A stretch of DNA of 64,000 nt from Sorex araneus (lineage: Eukaryota > Chordata > Mammalia > Eulipotyphla > Soricidae): positions 142,753,925 to 142,817,924 of the forward strand of contig NC_073304.1 of the NCBI RefSeq assembly GCF_027595985.1, written 5' to 3'. Shown piece after piece: positions 10,793 through 23,099 of this stretch (within the stretch, counting starts at the first letter, position 1; each line of letters starts with the position of its first letter). The notes beneath the pieces were generated by a model that saw only the letters and a program-made list of their open reading frames with translations, did no database searches and was not told the origin of the DNA. The translations under genes were made by a program, and so were the position numbers.

Positions 10793-11560
10793 GAGCCAAG
10801 CACAAAAGTCAGATCAAAGATTAAAGATTTTAATATAAGACCTGTATCCATAAGGTACATGGAGGAAAATGTAGGCACACCCCTCTATGACATTGAATCT
10901 AAAAGCATCTTTAAAGATGAAACACCACTGACCAAGCAAGTGGAAACAAACATAAACACATGGGACTAAGTTAAACTAAGAAACTTCTGCACCTCAAAAG
11001 AAACAGTGACTAAAATACAGAGAGAGCCCACAGAATGGGAAAGAATATTTACCCAATACCCACCTGATAAGGGGTTAATATCCAGGATATACAAGACATT
11101 AGTTGAATTGAACAAGAAAAAAACCTCCAACCCCATCAAAATATGGGGAGAAGAAATGAACAGAAGCTTCCACAAAAAAGAAATACAAATGGGCAAAGGC
11201 ACATGCAAAACTACTCTACATTGCTAATTATCAGGGAGATGCAAATCAAAACAACAATGAGATATCATCTCATATCACAGAGACTGGCCCACATCAAAAA
11301 GAGCAACCAGTGTTGGCGTGGATATGGGGAGAAAGGAACTCTCTTTCATTGTTGGTGGGAATGCCAACTGGTACAGCCATTTTGGAAAACAATATGGGCA
11401 TTACTTATAGAATAGAAATTTAGCTTCCATATGACCCAACAATACCACTTCTGGGAATATATCCAGAGGGTGCAAAAGAGCACAGTAGAAATGACATATG
11501 CACCTGTATGTTCATTGCAGCACTGTTCACAATAGCCAGAAACTGGAAACACCTGAGTAC
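10793..11560 (+). pseudogene. LINE-1 ORF2 C-terminal remnant (copy A)
   Basis: Readable in shifting frames: STKVRSKIKDFNIRPVSIRY, a [20 protein letters not shown] segment, then [20 protein letters not shown], then the Cys-rich [20 protein letters not shown] motif. In this copy the second cysteine of C-X3-C is Tyr (GYGEK instead of GCGEK). Multiple stops and frameshifts. Confidence 0.75.
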
Positions 11561-11981
11561 CCAAGAACAGATGACTAGCTATAAAAAATTTGGTACATCT
11601 ACACAGTTGTTAGAAAATATGAAGTCATGATTTGCTTATAAATGGATGGACATAGAGTATATTTGCTTTAAATGGATGGACATAGGACTAAGTGAAGTGA
11701 GTCAGGAAAAGAGGAACAGACATAGAATGACTGCACTCATTTGTGGAATATAAAATATCATAATATGAGACTAACACCCAAGGACAGTAGAGACAGGGCC
11801 GGGAATATTGCTCCATGGTTGGAAGCCTGCCTTGGGGAGAGGGCAACTGGAATAGAGAAGAGATCACTAAGTCAGTGATGGTAGAAGGGATCCCTCGGGA
11901 TGGGAAATGTGTGCTGAAAGTAGATAAAGGACGAAACATGAGGACCTTTCATTATCTATGTTGCAAACCATAATACCCATA

Positions 11982-11983
<2 letters not shown>

Positions 11984-12042
<59 letters not shown>
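11984..12042. repeat. (AG)n dinucleotide repeat
   Basis: About 29 AG units inside the LINE-1 3' UTR, expanded from the short GAGAGAGAG found in the same place in other LINE-1 copies here (for example 20708 and 41378). Confidence 0.95.
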
Positions 12043-12044
<2 letters not shown>

Positions 12045-12597
12045 AGAGGGAAACTGGGAAACTGTCTGCCACATGCGGAGTGGTGGGAGACACACGGTTA
12101 GTGGGGGAAGGGATACTGGGGACATTGGTGGTAGAAAATGTACACTGGTGGAGGGATGGGTGTTTGATCATTGTATGACTGAAACTCAAATATGAAAGCT
12201 ATGTAAGTGTTGTTCATGGTGATTCAATAAAAAGAAGAAGAAAGAAAACAAACTGGAATGAAGCCAAGAGGAATAATGTAAGACTCATTGGAGACCCATA
12301 GGGACAGGAAGAAAACCCTGATGAAGAAGCAACTGTCAAAGACATAATTGCTGAGATATTCCAAGAGCTGAAGAGCACATGTACTCAGATTCAGGAGGCC
12401 CAAGGGGTACCAGCTAAAAGAAATCCAAATAAAAATACTCCAAGACACATCCTTATCAGAATGACGAAAACCATAGAAGAGATAAAATTCTGAAAGCAGC
12501 AAGATCAAAGAAGGAAATTGCTTATAAGGGAATATACTTAAGCAGACTTACCTGACAAAACTCTCCTGGCCCAAAGACACTGAGGGATATAGTGAAA

Positions 12598-13821
12598 TGT
12601 AGGATAATGTTGGTTTGTTGTTTCTCCCTTGCCACAGGGAGCTTAGGTTTATCGGGTTACACCCATAACAGTGCTCCCGAGTCACCCCCATTCCTTTGTT
12701 TATCTGTAAACTCTTCTCTGTGCTCTCTTCCCCAACCGGTCTATCACCTTTTCCCCTAATCAGACTCTGTTAACTTGTAAGGTCAGATCCTTCTAAGGAC
12801 ACTTGACTTGTATTCATAAGTGAAATATGGTTTTCTCCTCTCCTTATGCCTTACATAATTTACTTAAAAGCAATATCCTTTTTGTATAGACACAGGAAGA
12901 CAGTTAATATTATGCTTTTGTAACTTGGGAGTTAATTAACTCTGAATAATATTCACTCCCTGGCATGTGCTTTCTCGACTTAAGCCTCAGTTTCCCTTAG
13001 TTCCTAGCACCCCAAAAGCAGGGTCCTGATGAGGGACTGAATGGCCCCAGGGCAAGCTGTCAGCCACCCTGGCATTGAAATGGGCCAGGCCAAAGCACCA
13101 TAATACTTAACTAAATACTTAACTAAAAGTTAAGCATGGTCTCTTTAGCATGGTCATGGACAAATGCTGTAATGGTCCAAAGAGTAACAGCTGGATTAGG
13201 ACCCTGCTAGAGTTAGAAAAGACTAATCTGTCCTGAGCACTGTAGTCTGAGATCTATAGCGAGATAGCCCCAAGAGAGCAATCCTATAAACTTAATGTAT
13301 CTCTTACTGTATCAATACAAAATGATAAATATTATGAATGTTTATCTATTTCTTGGACAAGGAAAAGAGAAACACACCCATGGATTCTGCTCCTGGGTGG
13401 GTCATCTTACTGAATGAGAATCTGTCTTAGAAGAAGCTTCCCCTGAGGGAAGGACTTTATGTCTGTTGATTGTATGACCACACCTATGTGTAATTATTCC
13501 CCAACCTCTCATGCTTTGGGATTTAACTAGGCTGTACGAATGGGCTGGGGGAAGCGAGAAGGAGAATGAAGTAAGATCCAGAAGGAGAATGAAGTAGCAT
13601 GGGGGAGGAAAAAGCAGGAGGAGAATCAGAGGAACATGGAGGTGGGAATGGAATAAACTGCAACTCACACCAACCAGCCTGGCCCTCTTTCCTTCCTTCG
13701 CCTGCCCATCACCATAGACCTCCTCGGGATGGGTGAAGCGACGTGAGACTACCGAATGCAGGTGGTGGCGAGAGAGAGCAACCGTGCAAGGCCCTTTTGT
13801 ATTTTATTTAGTAAATACACA
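12598..13821 (+). mobile_element. Solo LTR of an endogenous retrovirus-like element
   Basis: A 1224-bp unit beginning TGTAGG and ending TACACA (5'-TG...CA-3'), with the 6-bp repeat GTGAAA immediately on both sides (12592-12597 and 13822-13827). It interrupts LINE-1 ORF1 exactly in sequence (ATATAGTGAAA | AAACCCAATG). It has an AATAAA at 13652. A homologous LTR lies on the minus strand from 62957. A 6-bp duplication is typical of class II (ERV2) elements, but the class is an inference. No internal viral genes are present, so this is a recombination product of an old provirus. Confidence 0.88.
13652..13657 (+). terminator. LTR polyadenylation signal
   Basis: AATAAA inside the solo LTR. The related LTR-derived piece at 18757-18762 has the same signal and is followed about 22 nt later by a poly-A run, supporting its use. 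Confidence 0.65.
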
Positions 13822-16448
13822 GTGAAAAAACCCAATGAAATGAATGACTCACCAAGAATAGTCTCCCAGCTAGACTCTGATTCATACTTGAAGGTCCAAC
13901 ACACAGCTTCACAGACAAACAACTTGGAAACATCATGGAATCAAAAACCATGGCTGCAGGAAAACCCAAATGGGCAACTTTATACTAGACAAGCCCTCCC
14001 AGACACACAAAACTACTACAGAAACATGGGACAAAACCCCTTAACAATAATCTCTCTCAATGTCAATGTGCTAAAAGCACCAATTAAAAGACAAAGAGTG
14101 ACAGAATGGATCTGAAAATTGAACCCAACACTCTTCTGCCTACAAGAAACACACCTGAATAGTCAGAGAAAACACAGACTCAAAGTCAAAAGCTTTTTCT
14201 ACAAGCAAAAAACTCCCTCAAAAAAATTGTAGTGGTCATATACTATCAGACCACATATAGTTCAGACTGAAGAAAGATACAAGAGAGAGTGAAGGTCATT
14301 TCATAATAATCAAAGGATCAGGAAATATTCACACTCTTAAATGTATATTCACCTAATGAGGGACCAGCAAAATACTTAAAACAACTGCTCATAGACTTTA
14401 AGAAAGACATTTATAACAACACAATAATAGTTGGAGATTTCAACACTGCTTTATCACTTCTCCATAGATCAACCAGACTCAAGCTTAGCAAAGACATACT
14501 TTATCTGAGGGAAGAAATGGAAAAAAGGGGTTGTTATATATATATATGTATGTATATACATATATATGTATATACATATATATATGTATATATAAAATAG
14601 GACATTTTATCCTCCCAAAGCTGAAATACACATTCTACTCAAGTGCACATGGCACATTCTCCAAGACAGACCACATAATGGGCCACAAAAGATACCTCCA
14701 TAAAATTAGGAAGATAGAGATTGTATCAATGATATTTTCAGAACCATGATGCACTGAAAATAGAAGTGAAGCACATACATAAACAGAAATTCAAATTGAA
14801 CACCTGGAAATTAAACAGCTCACTGCTGAGCAACAAGTGGCTTAGAAAGGAAATCAAAGAGGAAATCAAAAGGATTCCTGAAAACAAATGAGAATGAAGA
14901 CACAAGTTACCAGAATTTATGGGACATATCAAAAGCAATGTTAAGAGGAAAGTTTTTAGCTCTACAAGCATTCCTCTGGAGGATGAGCAAGCCGATATAA
15001 GTAACTTAACCTCACAGCTTAAGATCTTGGAAAATGACTAGCAAAAGGAGCCCAAACCAGGCAGGAGGAAAGAAATAATAAAACTTAGAGCAGAAATTAA
15101 TGACGTGGAAACCCAGAAAATAATCCAAAAGATGAATGAAACCAAGAGCTGGTTCTTTGAAAAAATAAACAAGATAGGCAAACCACTAGCAAGACTCACA
15201 AAGAGAGACAAAGACCCCTAATAAAAAGAATCAGAAATGAAAATGGGGACATCACAACAGAAACTAAGGAAATTCAAAGAATCATCAGAGATTACTTTGA
15301 GAATCTTTCTGCCACAAAAAAAGAGAGCCTTGAAGAAATTAATAAATTCCTGGACTCCTATAATCTCCCAAAACTGAACCTAGAGAGCCTGGACTGCCTG
15401 AACAGACCTATCACCATCAAGGAAATTGAAATAGTAATAAAAAGTCTCTCAGAAAACTAAAGCCCTGGCCCAGATAGATTTACTAGTGAATTTTTCCAAA
15501 CCTTTAAAGAGAACCTACTCCCAATCCGGTTCAGGATTTTCCAGGAAATTGAAGAAACAGAAATACTTCAAACAGTTTCTATAATGTAAATATCACCCTC
15601 ATACCAAAGCAGACAGAGACACCACAAAAAAAGAAAATTACAGGCTGATATCCCTGGTGAACACAGACACAAAGATCCTCAACAAAACATCATCATATAG
15701 AATCAAATGACTCATCAAAAAGATCATACACCATGACCAAGTAGAATTCATCCCGGTGGATGCAAGGATAGTTCAACACTAGCAGACTTGCATCAACATA
15801 GTACATCATATCAGTAAAAGTAAAGATAAAATCAATACACCATATCAATAAAAGGAAAGATAAAAAACATATGATCATATCAATAGATGCAGAGATGGCA
15901 TTTAACAAGAACCAGCATCCATTTATGATGAAAGCTCTCAACAAAATGGGAGTTGAAGGAACTTTTCTCAGTATAGTCAAGGCCCACAGCAAGCATTATT
16001 CTCAATGGGAAAAAAGCTGAGAGCCTTTCCTCTAAGATCAGGAGCAAGACAAGGCTGTCCACTCTCACCACTTCTATTCAATATAGTACCAGAAGTATTT
16101 GCCATTATCAGTTAGGCAAGAAAATTATATCAAGGGCATCCAGATAGGAAAGGAAGAGTTCAAGCTATCACTATTTGCAGATGACATGACACTATACTTA
16201 GAAAATCCTAAAGACTATTTAAAAAGTTTCTAGAAACAATAGACTTATACATTAAAGTGGCAGGTTACAAAATCAGTACCCAAAAGTCCATGGGTTTCCT
16301 ATATACAACTAATGAAAGAGAAGAAAGACATATTTTTAAAATATCCTATTCACAGCCTAAAAAAGTACTTTGGAATCAGCTTAACTAATGACATGAAGGA
16401 CCTATACAAAGAAAACTACAAAACACTACTTCAAGAAATAAAAGAGGG
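13822..16448 (+). pseudogene. LINE-1 copy B: ORF1 end and ORF2 5' two-thirds, broken
   Basis: ORF1 C-terminus reads KKPNEMNDSPRIVSQLDSDS. ORF2 starts near 14029 ([20 protein letters not shown]), with the endonuclease and the reverse transcriptase FADD region near 16170-16182. Stops and frameshifts are frequent. The intact copy at 37324-41142 serves as the guide. Confidence 0.78.
14531..14597. repeat. (TA)n-rich microsatellite
   Basis: TATATATA, TATGTATG and TATACATA units inside LINE-1 ORF2 of copy B, replacing coding sequence. Self-complementary, so hairpin or slippage prone. Confidence 0.88.
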
Positions 16449-16526
16449 AGATCCGGAGCAGCCGCACACGAAATGGCCCCCTCTGCTCCCTAAAGACTAT
16501 GATTCGGGAGGTCTACTAATTCATTT

Positions 16527-18011
16527 TTTAAATTTATTTATTTTTAATTAGTGAGTCACAGTGAGGGTACAGTTACAGATTCACACATTTTCGTGCTTGT
16601 TTATCCCTCATGCAATGTTCGAGAGCCCATCTCTCCACCAGTGTCCATTCTCCACCACCAATGAACCCAGTATCCCTCCCACCCCCCAATCCCATCCCCC
16701 CACTCCACCCCGCCTCTGTGGCAGGGCATTCCAGTTTGTTCTCTCTCTCTCCTTTTGGGTGTTGTGGTTTGCAGTAGGGGTATTGAGTGGCCATTATTGT
16801 TCAGTCTCTAGTCTACTTTCAGCATGCATCTCCCTCCCCGCGCGGGATCTCCAATCACATATTACTTGGTGTTCCCCTCTCTATCTGGGATGACTTTTCC
16901 CCAGCGTGTGAGGCCAGCCTCCAAGCTATGGAGCCAAACTCCTGGTATTATATACAACTATTCTTGGGTATTAGTCTCCTACTCTGTTATTTTACATTCC
17001 ACAGATGAGTGCAATCTTTCTATGTCTGTCCCTTCTTTCTGGCTCATTTCACTTAGCATGATACTTTCCATGTTGATCCACTTATATGCAAAGTTCATGA
17101 TTTCATCTTTTCTAACAGCTGCGTAGTATTCCATTGTATAGATGTAGCAAAGTTTCTTTAACCAGTCATCTGCTCTTGGGCGCTGGGGTTTTTCCAGGTT
17201 CTGGCTATTGTAAACAGTGCTGCGATGAACATATAAGTGCAGATGTCATTTCGACTATACTTTTTTGTTTCTCTGGGATATATTCCCAGAAGTGGTATTG
17301 CTGGATCAAATGGAAGCTCAATTTCTAATTTTTTTAGAAGTATCCATATTGTTTTCCAAAGGGGCTGAACCAGTCGGAATTCTCACCAGCAGTGTAGAAG
17401 GGTCCCTTTCTCCCCACATCCTCTGCAACAGCGATTGCTTTAGTTCTTTTGGATGTGTGACATTCTCTGTGGTGTGAGGTGGTATCTCATGGTTGTTTTG
17501 ATCTGCATCTCCCTGATTAGTGATGCAGAGCATTTTTTCATGTATTTTTTCATGTATGAAAGAAGCCATTCGTATCTCTTTCTTGGAAAAGTTTCTGTTC
17601 ATTTCTTCAGCCAATTTTCTGATGGGGTTGGATGTTTTCGTCTTGTAGAGTTCAACCAGTGCTTTATATACCCTTGATATCATCCTTTATTGGATGGGTA
17701 TTGGGTGAATATCCTTTCCCATTCTGTAGATTGCCTTTGTATTCTGGTCTCTGTGTCTTTTGCGGTGCAGAAGCTTCTTAGTTTAATATAGTCCATTTGT
17801 TTATCTCTGTTTCTACTTGATTGCTTAGTTCCATGTCATCTTTGAAGATACCTTTAGCTTCAATATCTCGAAGGGTTTTGCTGACCTTGTCTTCGATGTA
17901 CCTTATGGATTGTGGTCTGATGTTGAGGTCTTTAATCCATTTTGATCTGATTTTTGTGCATGGTGTCAGGTTGAGGTCTAAGCCCATTCTTTTGCATGTG
18001 GTTGTCCAGTT
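16527..18011 (-). mobile_element. 5'-truncated LINE-1 inside family X
   Basis: On the minus strand it carries the LINE-1 3' UTR (antisense of GGTGGAGAATGGACACTGG...) and ORF2 C-terminus, ending within ORF2 near the [20 protein letters not shown] segment. Flanks TCTACTAATTCATTTT (from 16512) and TCTACTAACCCATTTT (from 18011) look like a target duplication with two mismatches. Two open blocks (17318-17683, 17778-17987) are the conserved C-terminus, so it is fairly young. Confidence 0.8.
17318..17987 (-). pseudogene. LINE-1 ORF2 C-terminal fragment, minus strand
   Basis: Reads MGLDLNLTPCTKIRSKWIKD, then ALVELYKTKTSNPIRKLAEE and the zinc-knuckle region; here the Cys motif reads [20 protein letters not shown] in another frame, so a frameshift lies in between. 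No reverse transcriptase core, so non-functional. Confidence 0.72.
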
Positions 18012-18420
18012 CTACTAACCCATTTTGGCACCCAGCAACTTCTTATAGAAATGCATCTAGACTGTGAACTGAGCTAAAATATCAAAAATCCAAAACCGCT
18101 CATATAATCTTCATTCTTAACAATGGAAAATAAATTATCAAATGATGCCTTTTCAGCAGGTTTGATTATTGGGGAAAATTCCAAATAATAACAGTGAGTT
18201 CTCTGTTGAAATATTGAATGTATTCACAGTATAGAGAGAATAAAGTGAAGATCATTAGCCACTCAAGTGGGGAGATGGGTGTGGGAGGGGGTGAGGTTCT
18301 TGGTGGTAGAACATGTGCAATGGTGAAGGGATGGGAGTTTGATCATTATATGACTGAGACTTAAACCTGAAAGCTTTGTAACTTTTTTCACAGTGATTCA
18401 ATAAGATAAAATTTTTTTTA

Positions 18421-18793
18421 AAGTATACAAAAAAAAGAAAAAATTTAAGATGACTGTTTAAATGTGTTACTAGCTAAGGAAAGAAGAAAGCAATATGCCC
18501 TTAGATGGAATTTTGTTCTTGGATGGATCTCCTAGTAGGGATCTAGAGTGCTGAGTCCCCAAGGCTGAGATTCTATATTTGAGTTATTCTTCCAGAAGAG
18601 GTTCCCCTGGAGAAAGGGCTTTACATGTGTTCATTGCTTATGATAATGTTCAACCACACCTATGTGTATTTGTTACCCCCAACCATCATGATTTCTCTGT
18701 AGCTTTGAGACTATATATTTCTATTTCTCTATATTTCTCTAATGCTTTGAGACTTGAATAAATTGTCATCCCTGATTACCAACCAAAAAAAAA
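18421..18793 (+). mobile_element. LTR-derived 3' segment with poly-A
   Basis: GAAAGGGCTTTACATGTGTTC and CCACACCTATGTGTATTTGT match by eye the solo LTR at 13447-13480. It ends AATAAATTGTC...CCAACC followed by an A run at 18785. In the LTR the same site lies about 22 nt after AATAAA, where the R/U5 boundary would be. This fits a transcript that stopped at an LTR polyadenylation site and was copied by LINE-1. Confidence 0.65.
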
Positions 18794-20125
18794 AAGAAAT
18801 AAAGAAAAGAGGACACTAGGAAATGAAGACACATCTCTGCTTATGGATCGGGGGTATTAATATTGTAAAAATGATAATAATCCCCAAAGCATGATTCAAT
18901 GCAGTCCCTATTAAGGATACCTATGACATTTTTCAAAGAAATAGACAAAAAACTTTGAAATTCATATGGAACAATTAACCCCCATGAATAGCTAAAGCAA
19001 TCCTTGGGACAAAGATGGGTGGCATCACCTTCCTGAACTTCAAACTGTACTACAAAGCAGTAGTAATAAAACCAGCATGATATTGGACTAGAAACAGACT
19101 TGCATACCAGTGGAATAGAGTTGAATATTCTGACACAGACTCTCAAGTATATGATCACTTAATCTGTGAAAAAGGAGCAAGAAATGTGAAGTGGAGCAAA
19201 GAAAACCTCTTCAACAAGTGGTGCTTGGAAAACTGGACAGCTACATGCAAAAATATGAACTCAGACCTCTGTCTAATGCCAAGCACAAACATCAGATCAA
19301 GATAGATTGAAGATCTCAATATCAGACCTGAATCATAAGGTACATGGAGGAAAGTGTAGGCAGAACCCTCCATGATATTGAAGCTAAAGGCATCTGATTA
19401 CATTAAACTCAGAAGATTCTGCACCTCAAACAGTGACCAAAATACAGAGAAGGCCCATAGAATGGGAAAAATTATTTACCCAATACTTATCAGATAAGGG
19501 GTTAATAACCAAGATATACAAAACTCTAGTAGAACTGTACAAGAAAAATACTTCTAACCCTATAGGGAGAAGAAATGAACAGAAACTTACTCAAAAAAGA
19601 AGTACAAATGAAAAAATGCTTTACATTACTAATCATCAAGGAGATGATGAAAATCAAAGCAACAATGAGATATCTCTTACACCACAGAGACTGGCACACA
19701 CCTAAAAGAACAAGATCAACCAGTGCTGACGCAGATGTGGGGAGAAGGAACTCTCATTCATTGTTGGTGGGAATGCTGACTCGTCCAGCCCTTTTGGGAA
19801 ACAATATGGACATTCCTCCAAAATAATTGACATTGAGCTTCCATATGACCCAGGAATACTATTTCTGGAAATATATTCCGGGGGTGCAAAAAAGCACAGT
19901 AGAAATGACATCTGCATTTGTATGTCTATTGTGTCACTGTTCACAATGGCCAGAATCTGGAAACAACTCGAGTGCCCGAGAATAGATGACTGGATAAAGA
20001 AACTATGGTACATCTACACAATGGAATACTATGCAGCTGTTAGAAAAGATGAAATCATGAAATTTTCTTATAAGTGAATGGACATAGAGAATATCAAGCT
20101 AAGTGAAATGAGCCAGAAAGAGAAA
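18794..20125 (+). pseudogene. LINE-1 copy B ORF2 3' third, broken
   Basis: Continues copy B after the compound insertion: AGAGGACACTAGGAAATGAAG corresponds to EDMRKWK in the intact ORF2. Later blocks include TKIQRRPIEWEKLFTQYLSD and [11 protein letters not shown]. Many frameshifts. Confidence 0.75.
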
Positions 20126-20129
20126 TACT

Positions 20130-20890
20130 CTCAAAAAATTAGAAACTGAGCTCCCATTTGACCCAGCGATACCACTTCTGGGAATATATCTCACAGAGGC
20201 AAAAATGTATAGTCGAAATGACATCTGCACTTGAAGCATTGTTTACAATAGCCAGAATCTGGAAAACACCCGAGTGCCCTAGAACAGATAACTGGTTAAA
20301 GAAACTTTGGGATATCTACACAATGGAATACTATGCAGCTGTTAGAAAAGATGAAGTCATGAACTTTGCATATAAGTGGATCAAGATTGAAAGTATCATG
20401 CTAAGTGAAATGAGTTAGAAAGAGAAAGACAGACATAGAAAGATTACACTTATCTGTGGAATATGAAATAACAGAATGGGAGACTAACACCCAAGAATAT
20501 TAGAGATAAGTACCAGGAGGTTTGCTCCGTGGCTTGGAAGCCGGCCTCACATGCTGGGGGAAAAGACAGCTCAGATAGAGAAGGGAACACCAAGTAAAGT
20601 GTGGTTGGAGGACCCGCTTGGGATGGGAGATGTGTGCTGAAAGTAGACTATAGATCGAACACAATGGCCACTCAGTACATCTATTGCAAACCACAATATC
20701 CAAAAGGAGAGAGAGAACAAAAGGAAATGCCCTGCCACAGGGAGTTGGGCAGGGGGGATACTGGGATCATTGGTGGTGGAGAATACACACTGGTGGAGGG
20801 ATGGGTACTAAAGATTGTATGACTGAAACACAAGCACGAACATATGTAAATCTGTAACTGTACCTCACGGTGATTCACTAATAAAAAATC
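20130..20890 (+). mobile_element. LINE-1 copy C, severely 5'-truncated
   Basis: Starts at the end of ORF2 (CTCAAAAAATTAGAAACTGA), keeps the last roughly 90 codons (ARIWKTPECPRTDNWLKKLW, AVRKDEVMNFAYKWIKIESI), a complete 3' UTR with GGTGGTGGAGAATACACACT, and ends ACTAATAAAAAATC. Copy B resumes immediately afterwards at GAGGAACAGACATAGAATG. Confidence 0.78.
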
Positions 20891-21474
20891 TTTTAAAAAT
20901 GAAAGGAAGAGAGGAACAGACATAGAATGACTGCACTCATTTATGGAATATAAAATAACATACGTCTAACACCCAAGGACAGTAGAGACAAAGACCAGGA
21001 AGATTGCTCCATGGTCTGGTTTGGGAGCCTGTCTCATGTGCTTGGGTCGAAGGCAGCTGGAATGGAGAGGAGACCCCTAAGTCAATGATGATTGGAGGGA
21101 TCACTCTGGATGGGAGATGCATGCTGAACGTAGACTCTGGATCAAACAAGATGGCCGCTTACTACTTGTATTATAAACCATAACATCCAAAAGGAGAGAG
21201 AGAGTAAGAGGGAATGTGCCTGCTACACAGGGGGTGGGATGGGGTAAGGGTGGCAGGAGGGATACTGGGGACATTGGTGGTGGAAAATGTGCACTGGTAG
21301 AGGGTTGGGTGTTTGATCATTGTATGACAGAAACTCAATCATGAAAGCTTTGTAACTGTATCTCACAGTTATTCAATTAAAAAATCAAAAAAAATTTAAA
21401 AAAACAAAAAAGAAGAAAGAAAAACATAGTAAAATTAAAAAAGAAAGAATAGATAAAAAAGGAAGGAAGAAGGA

Positions 21475-22162
<688 letters not shown>

Positions 22163-22330
22163 CCCACGGACCAAAGCAGAGAGATAGCACAGGGGTCAGG
22201 ACAACTCCCTTGCACATGCAGACCTCTGTTGGATCCCAGGTGCTGCAGATGGTCCCCTTCCAGCACTGGGGTTTCCCCTACCTGACCACAGAAACAGGAG
22301 TAAACTCCTAGCTTTGTGGCCCCAAAACCA
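22163..22330 (+). mobile_element. Old SINE copy
   Basis: AGAGAGATAGCACAGGGGTC (A-box region), CCCTTGCACATGCAGACC, decayed B box (TTGGATCCCAGG) and CCCCAAAACCAAAA end. Confidence 0.6.
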
Positions 22331-22379
22331 AAATCCACATCAAAAACTGAAAAAGGTAGTCCTTTTATCTCTTAATTCC

Positions 22380-22790
22380 TTATTTTATGTCTTTTAGCAG
22401 TGTCTTGTTTCTGTTATACCAAGTCTTTCATTGCCTTGTTAAATTTATAAGTATTTAATTATTTTGGGCACAATGTAAATGTGTTCAAATTTCTTATTAA
22501 TTTTTCTCCTTCCCTTCATTATTTTCACAGAGGAAAGCAATAGATTTACACATACTAGACTTTGAAATTGTCAATTTATTCTAGGAAATTGTTTCTTAAA
22601 GAGATTTTGAATGAAGTCTTCAGCGTTTTCCACATATATTTTTACATCATCTGCAAATAATTATAGTTTATCTCTTTCTGATATAAATTCCTTTTGATTA
22701 TTTTGTCTAATTTCTCTAATTAAAACCTCTAATAATTAAATATAAGGGGGATAGTGAATACCTAATTCTTATTCCTGAGTTTACAAATAA
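22380..22790 (-). mobile_element. Ancient LINE-1 ORF2 fragment
   Basis: ACATCATCTGCAAATAATTA is the antisense of the reverse transcriptase ADD region. The flanking AT-rich text fits antisense LINE-1. Heavily decayed. Confidence 0.55.
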
Positions 22791-23099
22791 ATCTTTCAGG
22801 TGCCCAGGGCTAGTTCAGGGCACTGAACTGTCCCTGCCCTATAATCAAGTCTGTGTCCTCAAGCATTGTCTAGTATTGCCCACATGTGATCCAAGTGGCT
22901 TGGCAATTTTGAATCCTGAATCTCATATAAAAGTAAGATCCAGCTCTTACTGGATGTCTCAAGAACCACAACCAATTGTGGGAACATCTTAGCCAGTTGT
23001 GTGCAATTCCTTTTCATTATAGAAACAGCAAAGGAAGAAAAGAGGGAAAAGACCCAAAATTCAAAAGGAAGAGGTACTGAAATATTGACATTTCTGTTT
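22791..23099. other. Unassigned insertion between LINE-1 pieces
   Basis: Roughly 300 bp separating two antisense LINE-1 fragments. It has no SINE boxes I can assign, so its nature is unknown. Confidence 0.35.

Larger units (their letters stand above)
9930..12240 (+). mobile_element. LINE-1 copy A, internally deleted
   Basis: Contains a GC-rich 5'-UTR-like part (9930-10340) and the ORF1 N-terminal coiled-coil start (10351-10500), read as ..LKPGLISEVTNPDKLNSNNE before a stop. An unexplained segment of about 290 bp follows, then ORF2 C-terminal sequence from about 10790 (STKVRSKIKDFNIRPVSIRY) to about 11730. Next come the post-ORF2 segment, an AG repeat, and the typical end GGGATGGGTGTTTGATCATT and GATTCAATAAAAAG. 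Most of ORF1 and about 80% of ORF2 are missing. Frames are broken, so it is inactive. Confidence 0.75.
16449..18793 (+). mobile_element. Compound family-X insertion with LTR-derived 3' extension
   Basis: Inserted in LINE-1 copy B ORF2. The left flank AAGAAATAAAAGAGG (16434-16448) is repeated with a small indel at 18794-18812 (AAGAAATAAAGAAAAGAGG), consistent with a target duplication. Order: family-X 5' part (GGAGATCCGGAGCAGCC...), interrupted by an inverted LINE-1; family-X body and LINE-1-like 3' end to about 18420; then about 360 bp that includes LTR sequence ending in AATAAA and poly-A. The single duplication around everything suggests one read-through transcript was inserted. Confidence 0.68.
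12243..21385 (+). mobile_element. LINE-1 copy B, host of a nested stack
   Basis: An old plus-strand LINE-1 split by later insertions: ORF1 part 12243-12597, a solo LTR (12598-13821), ORF1 C-terminus and ORF2 5' part 13822-16448, a compound family-X insertion (16449-18793), ORF2 3' part 18794-20125, another LINE-1 end (about 20130-20890), then its own 3' UTR to about 21385. The pieces join in the correct LINE-1 order. Both frames contain many stops. The A-rich end leads straight into the (GAAA)n tract. Confidence 0.82.

Noticed and set aside
12598-13821. Retroviral internal genes next to the LTR
   Set aside because: Host LINE-1 ORF1 resumes directly after the 6-bp duplication, so no provirus body is present.
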